This document shows positions 1 through 7,161 of a stretch of 16,578 nucleotides of DNA, in pieces. The translations under genes were made by a program, and so were the position numbers. Within the stretch, counting starts at the first letter, position 1. The number at the start of each line of letters is the position of its first letter. The notes under the pieces were generated by a model. That model had not been told where the DNA came from. It did not search any database and was given only the letters and a program-made list of their open reading frames with translations. This DNA comes from Nitriliruptoraceae bacterium. Lineage in GTDB: Bacteria > Actinomycetota > Nitriliruptoria > Nitriliruptorales > Nitriliruptoraceae. Location: NCBI GenBank assembly GCA_007118045.1, contig SKTG01000291.1, positions 1 to 16,578 on the forward strand. The letters are read 5' to 3'.

Positions 1-121
1 CCGGGTGGGGCGCCGATACTCGGTACGCCCGCCGGGCGGTCCCGAGGGGGTCACCTCGTTCGTCCGTGACGAGGGCCTTCACGGAGCTGGTGCCGAGGTC
101 GATCGCCAGGTGGGTGCCCAC
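1..121 (-). CDS. FGGY-family carbohydrate kinase, N-terminal 40 residues (runs off left edge)
   Basis: Only the amino terminus is in the window. The reverse strand from a GTG at 121 reads M-G-T-H-LAIDLGTSSVKALVTDERG followed by D-P-L-G-T-A-R-R-A-Y. This matches the phosphate-1 loop (DLGTSSVK) that opens the actin-like ATPase fold of FGGY kinases, which phosphorylate pentoses or polyols in the cytoplasm. Xylulokinases typically start this way, but the substrate cannot be assigned from 40 residues. A GGAG at 127-130 sits five bases before the GTG and fixes the start. The gene is transcribed leftwards, away from the DUF4399-like gene. A 12-bp palindrome lies about 50 bases upstream. Family call is fairly secure; a xylB-like identity is only a guess. 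Confidence 0.8.
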   Translation of the reverse strand, partial: MGTHLAIDLGTSSVKALVTDERGDPLGTARRAYRVSAPHP

Positions 122-169
122 CGATGCTCCTTCGCGCTCGGCCCCACCGCGATTCCCGGGTCGGATGTT

Positions 170-181
170 CACCCCGGGGTG
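170..181. promoter_or_regulatory. 12-bp perfect palindrome CACCCCGGGGTG
   Basis: CACCCCGGGGTG is self-complementary and lies between the stop of the DUF4399-like gene (225) and the kinase start (121), both on the minus strand. It could be an operator for the kinase gene or a short hairpin after the upstream gene. With no loop it suits a dimeric DNA-binding protein better than an RNA terminator. The role is inferred from position only. Confidence 0.3.
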
Positions 182-224
182 GGTGCGGACGCACGCACGT
201 GGGTGCGAACCACCGCGATCGTAG

Positions 225-533
225 TCACTGCTCGACGGTGACGGTGATGGTCTCGGTGTCGCCGAACGCGAGGTGGGCACCGTCGCCGAGCTGCGCGCAG
301 AGCTCGTAGGTTCCGGGTTCGAGCGCGATGTCCCGTGAGTCGGAACCGTCACCGAGGCGGAAGCGGCCTTCCGCCTCGTCCTCGTCGCTCGGGCCGGGGA
401 TCACCTCACCGCTGTCGTAGCAGCCGATGTCGGCGAGCACGTGCAGATGTCCTTCCCCCACCTCAGGCGCGGATGTGTGCGGTCCGCAACCGTGCAGCGC
501 CATGCCGAACGTCGCCGTAGCTTCGAACGGCAC
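225..533 (-). CDS. DUF4399-like protein lacking its N-terminal part (possible 5'-truncated gene)
   Basis: The 102-residue product ends with a pattern known from DUF4399 domains: GHLHVLAD (residues 28-35), then LEPGTYELCAQLGDGAHLAF (71-90) and a final strand TETITVTVEQ. Family members are usually exported proteins with a signal peptide and a first beta strand before the TATFGMALHG-like segment; here both are missing. The frame closes just upstream (TGA at 543-545), the only start is the GTG at 533, and there is no convincing ribosome binding site. The start lies 48 bases from the divergent potassium-channel start, so the real 5' end may have been deleted. Three Cys (16, 38, 79) could suit an exported fold, which makes the absent signal peptide odder. 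The function of the family is unknown. It could still be an expressed cytoplasmic variant. Confidence 0.6.
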   Translation of the reverse strand: MPFEATATFGMALHGCGPHTSAPEVGEGHLHVLADIGCYDSGEVIPGPSDEDEAEGRFRLGDGSDSRDIALEPGTYELCAQLGDGAHLAFGDTETITVTVEQ

Positions 534-581
534 GGTGCGGCATCATCGCCGCCGGTATCTGGCTGGTAGGAGGCGGGATCG

Positions 582-932
582 ATGTTGTTGAGCGTGCTCG
601 CGCTCGGGCGCCTGTTGCGATCGGCTGGTCGTGCGCTGGCCGATCCGACCACTCGTGGTCTGGTGGTGCTCACGGCACTCATCCTGCTCGGGGGGACCTC
701 CTTCTACGCCACCGTCGAGGGGTGGAGCGTGCTCGATGCCTCGTACTTCAGCGTCGTCACGCTCACCACGATCGGGTTCGGGGACCTGACACCGGTGAGT
801 GACGCCGCCAAGGTGTTCACGATGGTGTACTCCCTCGTGGGTATCGGTGTCCTGGCGTCCTTCGTGGCCTCGATCGCGATCTTCGTGCGTCAGGACTGGG
901 ACGACCGCCACGGACGCCGCCATCGTTCCTGA
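582..932 (+). CDS. Small two-helix potassium channel (Ion_trans_2 / KcsA-like pore)
   Basis: This 116-residue membrane protein carries one pore module: outer helix at about residues 26-44, the selectivity filter TTIGFGD at 62-68, and inner helix at about 78-102. GFG in place of the commoner GYG is a known variant in bacterial potassium channels. The inner helix has the usual glycines (87 and 89) for a gating hinge. The tail after the inner helix is only about 14 polar residues, so there is no RCK/TrkA_N regulatory domain. A subunit of this type would assemble as a tetramer in the cytoplasmic membrane. AGGAGG at 568-573, eight bases before the ATG, fixes the start. It is divergent from the DUF4399-like gene and convergent with the cupin gene. 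Confidence 0.88.
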   Translation: MLLSVLALGRLLRSAGRALADPTTRGLVVLTALILLGGTSFYATVEGWSVLDASYFSVVTLTTIGFGDLTPVSDAAKVFTMVYSLVGIGVLASFVASIAIFVRQDWDDRHGRRHRS

Positions 933-982
933 CGCGAGGACGCGCGCGCCGTCGGCGCCAGGGGACGGCGAGCGTCCTCGCG
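933..982. terminator. Nested stem-loop between convergent genes
   Basis: An 11-bp perfect inverted repeat (933-943 CGCGAGGACGC with 972-982 GCGTCCTCGCG) begins on the base after the channel stop codon. Inside it is a second 7-bp inverted repeat (947-953 CGCCGTC with 964-970 GACGGCG). Together they form one long, GC-rich, almost continuous stem with a small internal loop. There is no T tract on either side, as is common in high-GC actinobacterial terminators. Position between the channel (plus) and the cupin gene (minus, stop at 1020) suggests a bidirectional terminator. Confidence 0.65.
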
Positions 983-1019
983 CCGACGGACGCGTGGAAC
1001 CATGACGAGCGAGCTGCCG

Positions 1020-1607
1020 TCAGTGGTCGTGCGGTGGTGAACCCGCCTCCATCCCGCAGCGTTGGTCGAGCTCCTCCTGCGTGGCCTGCTCCACCGGCAC
1101 CGTCAGATCGCCCTCGTCGGGGGCGTCCAGGAAGGTCGCGATCACGACCGTCTCATCGTCCTCGGACGGGTTGAAGGCCGTGTGCACGTTGTCTCCCCCG
1201 GGGTCGACGAAGGCCTTGCCCTCGGGGTAGGGGCGTTCGACGCAGTCGTCGCCGTAGACGTAGATCAACTCCCCTGCCGTCACGGCCACCAGGACCGGGC
1301 CAGGATGGGTGTGCCACGGGAACCGCGCACCCGGCTGCACGGTGATCTCGACGACGGCGAGGTTCGAGGCGTCACGCAGGTTCATCACCTCGCGAGGTCG
1401 CCGGTCGGGCTTGATCCGCAGCTGCGCGGCGACGTCGTCGGTGAACTCGTGACGGTCCGTCAGCATCCGGGGACTGATCGGGTCGGGCTCGGACCCGGCA
1501 TCGGTGGGACCCGCGCCGAGGGTCAGGACGGCCATCGTGCCGAGGACCACCAGCCCGGCCACCAGGGCGGTCCAGGTGGCGCGGGCGAACCTCGTGTTCG
1601 TCGTCAT
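1020..1607 (-). CDS. Exported or membrane-anchored cupin-domain protein
   Basis: The 195-residue protein has a basic N-terminus (TRFARATW), a hydrophobic segment at about 12-31 and then a soluble single cupin barrel, so it is secreted or membrane-anchored. The first cupin motif is WHTHPGP at 98-104 (His99, His101); the second is VDPGGDNVH at 134-142 (His142). The glutamate of the classic first motif is not seen, which is usual in this WHTHPGP subgroup. The three His residues would bind one divalent metal. No substrate can be inferred. The ATG at 1607 is chosen because AGGAG lies seven bases before it and the signal segment begins there; a longer in-frame extension to 1712 lacks these features. 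It is the last gene of the leftward block, 142 bases after the regulator stop, with a dyad in between. Confidence 0.82.
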   Translation of the reverse strand: MTTNTRFARATWTALVAGLVVLGTMAVLTLGAGPTDAGSEPDPISPRMLTDRHEFTDDVAAQLRIKPDRRPREVMNLRDASNLAVVEITVQPGARFPWHTHPGPVLVAVTAGELIYVYGDDCVERPYPEGKAFVDPGGDNVHTAFNPSEDDETVVIATFLDAPDEGDLTVPVEQATQEELDQRCGMEAGSPPHDH

Positions 1608-1620
1608 CTCCAAGCTCCTC

Positions 1621-1648
1621 TCGGGACGGTCGGTCGTGGGTGTCCCGA
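1621..1648. promoter_or_regulatory. 7-bp inverted repeat in the cupin leader
   Basis: TCGGGAC (1621-1627) and GTCCCGA (1642-1648) are perfect inverted copies separated by 14 bases. They lie 14 to 41 bases before the cupin ATG at 1607. This could be an operator or an mRNA stem close to the ribosome binding site. No -10 or -35 was recognised with confidence in the 142-base gap. The role is inferred. Confidence 0.3.
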
Positions 1649-1749
1649 TGACACGTTGGCGGGAGCTGCGTTCCTCACCCGTTCGGTGCCCGTTCGTCGC
1701 GGGAAGGGGCACCGCGGCGCCATCCAGCCCGGGCAGGAGCTAGCGGACC

Positions 1750-4700
1750 TCACCGCGCCGCGAGGGCCAGCAGGTCGTCCGCGGCGGCGAGGTCCTCGCG
1801 ACCACACCCCTCGGCCCCGGAACGGACGGGAGCGAGCACGGAACGAGCCGCCTCGCTGCGGCCGGCGTGGAGGTGGTAGCGAGCGAGGTCGGTCGCGGCT
1901 CGCAGGTGGAGGGCGACCGCCGACTGCTCCGAAGCGACCTCACAGGCACGTTCCAGATGGAGCTTCGGATCGGTGGCGAGGGCGCCGTCGAGGCGCCACA
2001 GCTCCGCGAGCCACCAACGGTCCTCGTGGCGTTCGGCCTGTGCCCGCGCATCGTTGAGCACCCGCGAGGCCTCCTCGACCCGTCCCGTTTCGACCAACGT
2101 CTGGGCCAGCAGCGACAGCCAGAACGGCATCCGCGTCAGCGAATGCTGTCCTCTGAGCCGGTCGATGCCCTCCCGGATGAGGGCCTCACCGGCTGCGCCG
2201 CCGGTCGCGCGGCCCTCCAGGATCCGGCTCCACTCGCCGTAGTACGCGACACCGTGCTGCTCGCACATCCGCCGCACCGATCCCGCCAGCTCGAGGCTGC
2301 GTTCGTGGTCGCCGAGCAGGTGGTGGGTCACTGCTCCGTAGGCAGCGGCGATCACGCGGCTGTAGGTGTGGTCGGCCACGTCGGCGAGTTCGATCGCCGC
2401 CGCGGCATCTGCGGCTGCCGTGTCTGCCTGCCCGAACGACCATCGGGCGTGTGCGCGCCAGCCCCGAGCCATCACCTTGGCGCGGAAACCGAACAGGGTG
2501 ATCTCGTCGTCGGCCGCCGTTTCGAGGCGCTCGAAGCGTTCGAGTGCCTCGCTGAGACGTCCGGCGCTGGCCAGGGATCCGGCGCGCGCCAACAGCAGCT
2601 GTCCCAGCTGTCGGGGATGGTCGTACGTCGCCTCGGTGAAGGTGTCGGTCAGGTCGAGGCACTCCCGTACGCGCCCCCTCACGAACAGGTAGGCCCACAG
2701 CGCGACCCGGCTACGCACGACCGTGACGTCGTCGCCCAGGGAGGCCGCCAACTCGATCGTACGCTCCAGCGTGGCATCGAGCTCCGGCATGGCGTAGCCA
2801 CGTAGCGCCGTCAGGGGCGACAGCAGCGCTGAACGCAGAGCCAGCTCACGGCGATCACGGGTCGGGCCGGCCGGGCGATCATCGAGCAGCTCGAGTGCCC
2901 GTCGGTAGTGGCGCACGGCATCGGTGAGCGCGAACACGCCCGTGGCGGCTTCGGCTGCGAGCACGTGGTGGTCGATCGCCGGTTCGGGCTGCCCGCCCCG
3001 TTCGTGGTGCTCGGCGATCTGAGCCGCGACGGCCCCGCGCCCCTCGGGGTTCAGCTGCTCGAGGGCGTTGGCAACCCGCCGGTGCAGCAGCTGACGCTGC
3101 GGGGGACTCAGCCGCTCGTACGCGGCGTCGCGCAACAGGTCGTGCGAGAAGTCGTAGGTGGTCGGGGTGTGCTCGCGGAGCAACCGGCGTCGCCAGAGTT
3201 CGTCGATGGTCGCGACGAGCGTGTCCTCGTCGAGCTTGCCGGCGGCCGTCAGAAGCTCGAGCGTGAAGTCCCGACCGACCACCGCGGCGAGCCCGACGAG
3301 CTCGCTCGCCGTGGGGCTGAGCTGGGCGAAGCGCCCCGTGAGCACCGCACGGACCTGGTCGGAGCGCCCGGAGCCCTGCCGCACCGACTCCACGATCAGC
3401 AGCGGGAAGCCGCCGGTCTCGGCGCGCAACTGACGGATCGCGTCGGCCTCCAGCGGTCCGCCCCCCAACGTCCCGGCGAGCTCCGCCACGTCGTCGGGGG
3501 AGAGCGGTCCGAGCCCGAGCTCGTGCAGGACGCCCTCGGCCCGTAGCAGTCGAGAGGTCGTGACCAGGTCGGGGTTGTCCTCCAGCTCCTCCGGTCGGCA
3601 CGTGCCGACCACCAGCAACGGCACCTCGGTCGACCCTCGCAGGAGCAGCTCGAGCCAGTCCAACGTTCCCTGGTCACACCACTGCAGATCGTCGAGGAGC
3701 AGCAGCGTCGGCGCCGCGCTGGCGAGCACCGCGCGTGCGAGCGCATCGAAGAACCGGTGGCGCCGCCAGGCATCCTGCGACGGGGTCGGCTGGCTGCGGT
3801 CCTCGGTGGTCGCCAACTCGGGCAGCAGACGACCGACCTCCTTTCGCCACTCCGGATCGAGCTGCTCGACCGCGGCCCGCACCGAGCCGGTGCGCAGCCA
3901 TTCCGCGACCGGGGCCAGCGCGAGTCGGCCGCGCGAAGCGAAGCAGCGTGCGCGGGCGACGGTCACGCCCGACCGCTCGAGTCGGTCGGCGAACTCCGCC
4001 ACGAGGCGGCTCTTGCCGATGCCGGCTTCCCCCGTCACCACCACCATGCAGGGTCGCTGGAGCGCCTCCGCCCACCGGGCCTCGAGCAGCTCGAGCTCGT
4101 CCGCGCGTCCGACCAGCGGCACGGTCTGCCGCAGCGTCGGGAGCTGCTCCGCCGGCTGCGTCCGGCGCGTCACCAGCTGCTCGCACAGCGAGACGGTCTC
4201 CGGTGAGGGCTCCACGCCGAGCTCACGTTCCAGCACCGAGGTGCAGCGGTGGAAGGTGCGCAGCGCGCCGGCACGGTCACCGCTCTCCGCCTGCACCAGC
4301 ATCAGGCTGCGGTAACCGGGCTCGTCGAGGGGCTCGAGCTCGACCCGGCGTCGGGCATGGGAGAGGGCGCGGCGGAACTCGCCCTGCTCGACGAGGGTGG
4401 TGGTGCAGCGCTCGAGCAGGGCCACGCAGGTGCGGCGGAGCCGCTCGCGTTCCGGACCGACCCAGTCGTCGTAGAGTGCCGGCAGCAGGTCGCCACGGTA
4501 GACCTCGACGGCCCGTTCGGCGGCGGCGAGGACGCCCTCGTCGTCGCCGCGCGCCTGCGCGTCCGCCACCTCGGAGGCCGCTCGCTGGAACTCGACGACG
4601 TCGGCGCGACAGGGTGCGTCGTGGCGCCAGCAGACGCTGCTCGCGTCCGACGTGAGGTGGGCGTCGGGCTCGGGGATGACCGCGCGCAGCTGGTGCAGTT

Positions 4701-4899
4701 CGCGGCGCAGGTTGGTGCGCGCCTGAGCGTCGGTGCTCTCCGGCCAGAAGACACCGGCGAGGTGCTGGCGCAGCTGGGGTGCGCCAGCATGGACGAGCAG
4801 GTACGCGAGCAGGCTCAAGGGGCGGGGTGCCCGCAGCGTCTCGAGTTGCGCACCGTCCACGGTCACCCGTTGCTCCCCGAGCACGGTGATCTCGAGCAT
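1750..4899 (-). CDS. BTAD/AAA-ATPase/TPR transcriptional regulator (AfsR/SARP class)
   Basis: The 1049-residue protein begins with an OmpR-like winged helix (about 1-95, with FWPESTDAQARTNLRRELHQLR) and a bacterial transcriptional activator domain (about 100-245, ending LERELGVEPSPET). An AAA/STAND ATPase follows, with Walker A GEAGIGKSRL near 288-297 and Walker B LLLLDDLQWCD near 397. FSHDLLRDAAYERL near 586 marks the end of the ATPase module, and the rest to the C-terminus is TPR-like helical repeats. Large SARP proteins of this plan activate promoters by binding direct repeats, with the ATPase and TPR parts controlling activity. There is no C-terminal LuxR helix-turn-helix. The ATG at 4899 is chosen because the winged helix starts there and GAGGGG lies five bases before it. 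The extension to 5172 is unlike any regulator and overlaps the oxidoreductase. The 77-base gap after the oxidoreductase gene suggests cotranscription. Confidence 0.88.
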   Translation of the reverse strand: MLEITVLGEQRVTVDGAQLETLRAPRPLSLLAYLLVHAGAPQLRQHLAGVFWPESTDAQARTNLRRELHQLRAVIPEPDAHLTSDASSVCWRHDAPCRADVVEFQRAASEVADAQARGDDEGVLAAAERAVEVYRGDLLPALYDDWVGPERERLRRTCVALLERCTTTLVEQGEFRRALSHARRRVELEPLDEPGYRSLMLVQAESGDRAGALRTFHRCTSVLERELGVEPSPETVSLCEQLVTRRTQPAEQLPTLRQTVPLVGRADELELLEARWAEALQRPCMVVVTGEAGIGKSRLVAEFADRLERSGVTVARARCFASRGRLALAPVAEWLRTGSVRAAVEQLDPEWRKEVGRLLPELATTEDRSQPTPSQDAWRRHRFFDALARAVLASAAPTLLLLDDLQWCDQGTLDWLELLLRGSTEVPLLVVGTCRPEELEDNPDLVTTSRLLRAEGVLHELGLGPLSPDDVAELAGTLGGGPLEADAIRQLRAETGGFPLLIVESVRQGSGRSDQVRAVLTGRFAQLSPTASELVGLAAVVGRDFTLELLTAAGKLDEDTLVATIDELWRRRLLREHTPTTYDFSHDLLRDAAYERLSPPQRQLLHRRVANALEQLNPEGRGAVAAQIAEHHERGGQPEPAIDHHVLAAEAATGVFALTDAVRHYRRALELLDDRPAGPTRDRRELALRSALLSPLTALRGYAMPELDATLERTIELAASLGDDVTVVRSRVALWAYLFVRGRVRECLDLTDTFTEATYDHPRQLGQLLLARAGSLASAGRLSEALERFERLETAADDEITLFGFRAKVMARGWRAHARWSFGQADTAAADAAAAIELADVADHTYSRVIAAAYGAVTHHLLGDHERSLELAGSVRRMCEQHGVAYYGEWSRILEGRATGGAAGEALIREGIDRLRGQHSLTRMPFWLSLLAQTLVETGRVEEASRVLNDARAQAERHEDRWWLAELWRLDGALATDPKLHLERACEVASEQSAVALHLRAATDLARYHLHAGRSEAARSVLAPVRSGAEGCGREDLAAADDLLALAAR

Positions 4900-4976
4900 G
4901 GCGACCCCTCGCCCGAGACTACCGTCCGGTCCCGAGCCGTCCAGGGCTGCCGAGGCGATGCGTCCGCCCGCGCGGG

Positions 4977-6368
4977 TCAGGTGGCCGGGGGGATGTTCTG
5001 GTTGACGCGGAAGCGGTTCTCGGGGTCGTAGGTGGCCTTGATGCGTGTCAAGCGGTCGTAGTTCTCGCCGTAGGTCGCACGGACCCGGTCGTGACCCTCC
5101 TCCATCATGAAGTTGACGTAGCTGCCCCCGGCCGTGGTCGGGTGCATCTGCTCCCAGTAGCGCACGGCCCAATCGCGGACGCGGTCCGCGTTGGACGGAT
5201 CCGGGTCCGCACCGAGGAACACGGCGGACCAGGTCGCGTCACGATGACGGAAGGCGGTCTCGTTGGCGCCCACGTCATGCACCGCCCCGTCGATGGGGTA
5301 GAGGTGCATGGTCGAGAGCGGGGTGGGGACCTCGGCGAAGCGCTCGTGGACCTCTATCGCCTCGTCCGAGATCGTGGCGACGAAGTCCCCGCGCCAGTAG
5401 GTCTGCAGGCCGGACGGGTACAGCGGGTCGAAGACCGACTGCAGCGCCGGGAACGGCACCTCGTGGAGGCCGTCGAGCAGCGGCTCCCCGGCGGTGCGGA
5501 CCGGCTCCAGGACCTCGTCCGCGCGATCGTGGTCACCGGTGTAGACCCACACCCCACCGCAGACGTTCCGGCCGTGTAGCTCCTCCGGGAACGGTGGCGC
5601 AGGGGGGACCGTCCCGACGAGGAAGAAGCCGTTGAGCTCCCTGGGGGCCGATGGCAGGAAGTCCCGGTACCAGCGCAGCACGTCGCCGGTGTCGGACACG
5701 TCGTGGAACACCGGCCCGGCGATCACGTTGCGGACCGGCCGTGCCTGGAACGTGAACGAGGTGACGACGCCGAAGTTGCCGCCACCGCCCCGAAGCGCCC
5801 AGAAGAGCTCCGGGTGTTCGTCCTGACTGGCGGTCACGAACGACCCGTCAGCGAGCACGACGTCGGCGGAGCGCAGGTTGTCGATGCTAAGGCCGTAGTG
5901 GCGCGCCAGGTGGCCGATCCCACCGCCGAGGGTCAGTCCCCCCACGCCGGTCGTGGAGACGACCCCCGAGGGGACGGCCAGACCGAACGGGTGGGTGGCG
6001 TGGTCGACGTCGCCCCACGTGGCACCGCCCTCCACGGTCACGAGCGACCGCTCCGGCGCCACCCGGACCCCGCGCATCCCGCCGAGATCGATCACCAGCC
6101 CGTCGTCGACGACGCCGAACCCCGCCCCGTTGTGCCCGCCGCCGCGCACGGCGGCGATCAGTCCGTGTTCACGGGCCGTGCGGACGGCTGCCATCACGTC
6201 TGCGACGTCCACGCAGCACGCGATCGCCGCCGGCCTTCGGTCGATCATCCCGTTGTGCACCCGCCGGGCCGTCTCGTAGCCGCTGTCCTCGGGGCGCAGC
6301 ACCTTGCCTCGGAACCCCGCCTGTAGTGCCTCGACCGCTGCCGGTGGCACCTCCGTCATCACGCTCAT
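4977..6368 (-). CDS. FAD-linked oxidoreductase, 6-hydroxy-D-nicotine oxidase / berberine-bridge type
   Basis: The 463-residue protein has a PCMH-type FAD domain (about 40-215) and a C-terminal BBE segment (NFMMEEGHDRVRATYGENYDRL, then TYDPENRFRVNQNI). His79 in RGGGHNGAG is at the position that carries the 8-alpha-histidyl flavin bond. The cysteine used by bicovalent members (HxxGxCPTVG) is replaced by SGVVSTTGVGG, so a single covalent bond as in 6-hydroxy-D-nicotine oxidase is expected. Such enzymes oxidise alcohols, amines or sugars with oxygen as acceptor. The substrate here is unknown. No signal peptide is seen, so the enzyme is probably cytoplasmic. The ATG at 6368 has GGAG eight bases upstream; a longer frame to 6455 would read through the repeat element. 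It is followed by the BTAD regulator, so the pair may be one unit. Confidence 0.9.
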   Translation of the reverse strand: MSVMTEVPPAAVEALQAGFRGKVLRPEDSGYETARRVHNGMIDRRPAAIACCVDVADVMAAVRTAREHGLIAAVRGGGHNGAGFGVVDDGLVIDLGGMRGVRVAPERSLVTVEGGATWGDVDHATHPFGLAVPSGVVSTTGVGGLTLGGGIGHLARHYGLSIDNLRSADVVLADGSFVTASQDEHPELFWALRGGGGNFGVVTSFTFQARPVRNVIAGPVFHDVSDTGDVLRWYRDFLPSAPRELNGFFLVGTVPPAPPFPEELHGRNVCGGVWVYTGDHDRADEVLEPVRTAGEPLLDGLHEVPFPALQSVFDPLYPSGLQTYWRGDFVATISDEAIEVHERFAEVPTPLSTMHLYPIDGAVHDVGANETAFRHRDATWSAVFLGADPDPSNADRVRDWAVRYWEQMHPTTAGGSYVNFMMEEGHDRVRATYGENYDRLTRIKATYDPENRFRVNQNIPPAT

Positions 6369-6417
6369 CGTCGCGTCTCCATCGCCTCGTCCGCCCGGAC
6401 TGGTCCCCGGTCGGAGG

Positions 6418-6423
6418 ATGCTG
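6418..6423 (-). promoter_or_regulatory. Weak -10-like hexamer CAGCAT, eight bases after the direct repeat
   Basis: Read on the minus strand, CAGCAT lies eight bases after the second AACGTT-containing repeat unit and about 50 bases before the oxidoreductase ATG. It keeps the second A and final T of TATAAT but matches only 3 of 6 positions. A weak -10 with the activator repeat eight bases upstream is the arrangement described for SARP-dependent promoters. It is a guess based on spacing. Confidence 0.25.
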
Positions 6424-6427
6424 GCAC

Positions 6428-6452
6428 CGCGAACGTTCGCCCAACGTTCGCG
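6428..6452. promoter_or_regulatory. Candidate regulator-binding site: 25-bp dyad and 11-bp-period direct repeat
   Basis: CGCGAACGTT (6428-6437), five bases, then AACGTTCGCG (6443-6452) form a perfect 10-bp inverted repeat. The same bases contain an exact 9-bp direct repeat, AACGTTCGC at 6432-6440 and 6443-6451, with a period of 11 bp (one helical turn). SARP and OmpR-type winged-helix regulators bind direct repeats with this period, and the AfsR/PhoP motif core (GTTC) is present in each copy. The site is 60 to 84 bases upstream of the oxidoreductase ATG and near the BTAD regulator gene. It could also act as a hairpin after the membrane-protein gene (stop at 6471). Confidence 0.5.
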
Positions 6453-6470
6453 CACCGAGCCGACGCGACC

Positions 6471-6863
6471 TCACCCCGACATGACGTGGCCCTCGACCCA
6501 CCGAGCGAGGCCGGGGACGAGCAGCAGCGTCAGCACGGCCAGGCTTCCGACGATCGAGATCGACCCGGTGAACCAGGGGGTGATCTCCCCCGAGCGGATC
6601 GCGGCGATCAGGTACGGGACGACCGTGAGCAGCCCGAGGATCGCGGACGCGATGGCCACGGGCGCCCACCAGCTGCCGCGCTGGAACAGCCCCCACGTCG
6701 CAGCGGTGAAGCCGAGCACGGTGACGAGAGCGAGGATCCGGGTCACCGACCACCAGATAGAGGACGTCGAGACGCCCCTGCTGGCGAACTCCGGGGTCAG
6801 CCAGACGAACGTCGAGCCGAACAGGAGCAGGGCGACCCCGCCGAGGTTGCGCAGCGTGAACAT
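6471..6863 (-). CDS. Small four-helix integral membrane protein, unknown function
   Basis: The 130-residue product has four hydrophobic segments at about 7-23, 38-58, 65-88 and 99-117, with short polar loops and a C-terminal WVEGHVMSG. No family could be assigned. Its general plan resembles DUF-type helical-bundle proteins of actinobacteria. The ATG at 6863 is preferred because AGGAGG precedes it by eight bases; an in-frame GTG at 6872 would overlap that ribosome binding site. It lies 102 bases upstream of the oxidoreductase on the same strand, but the repeat at 6428-6452 between them suggests the oxidoreductase has its own promoter or that a hairpin separates them. Confidence 0.72.
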   Translation of the reverse strand: MFTLRNLGGVALLLFGSTFVWLTPEFASRGVSTSSIWWSVTRILALVTVLGFTAATWGLFQRGSWWAPVAIASAILGLLTVVPYLIAAIRSGEITPWFTGSISIVGSLAVLTLLLVPGLARWVEGHVMSG

Positions 6864-7161
6864 GTGGTCCACCTCCTGGAGTGGTTCGGCCGACCCTCAC
6901 GTTCTCCATCATCCGTGGCCGGCGTGGTTCGGGCAGGGCCGTTCGGCACGGTGGGAGCGGCCGGACGCGGGAAGCCCGCGATCGCGGGACCGCGCCACCG
7001 CCCCCGGCCGCAACCGTGAGGTGATCGGGGACGGTGAGGAGGTTGGAAGCGCCCGTCCCGTCGAACGGGGACCTTCTCCCCTCAGCCCGGGTCGCGGAGG
7101 TGGCGGATGATGTGGAGGACACCACGCGACCGTCCGGGGTCCGCGATCCCGAGGTTGCCTG
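6864..7161. other. 298-base divergent intergenic region with palindromes
   Basis: No convincing gene is seen between the leftward membrane gene and the rightward TMEM175-like remnant. The region holds a perfect 14-bp palindrome, CCCGCGATCGCGGG (6975-6988). It also has an imperfect hairpin at 7055-7072 (GTCCCGT, three bases, ACGGGGAC with one bulged G). The palindrome could be an operator shared by the divergent genes. No clear -10 or -35 stands out in the high-GC background. Confidence 0.4.

Noticed and set aside
1062..2057. Long plus-strand open frame opposite the cupin and regulator genes
   Set aside because: It is a shadow frame of high-GC coding DNA on the other strand: Gly/Arg/His-rich, no domain, and it crosses two minus-strand genes.
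4900..5172. Upstream extension of the BTAD regulator frame to 5172
   Set aside because: The extra 91 residues do not resemble any regulator, overlap the 3' end of the oxidoreductase and have no ribosome binding site; the winged helix begins at the ATG at 4899.
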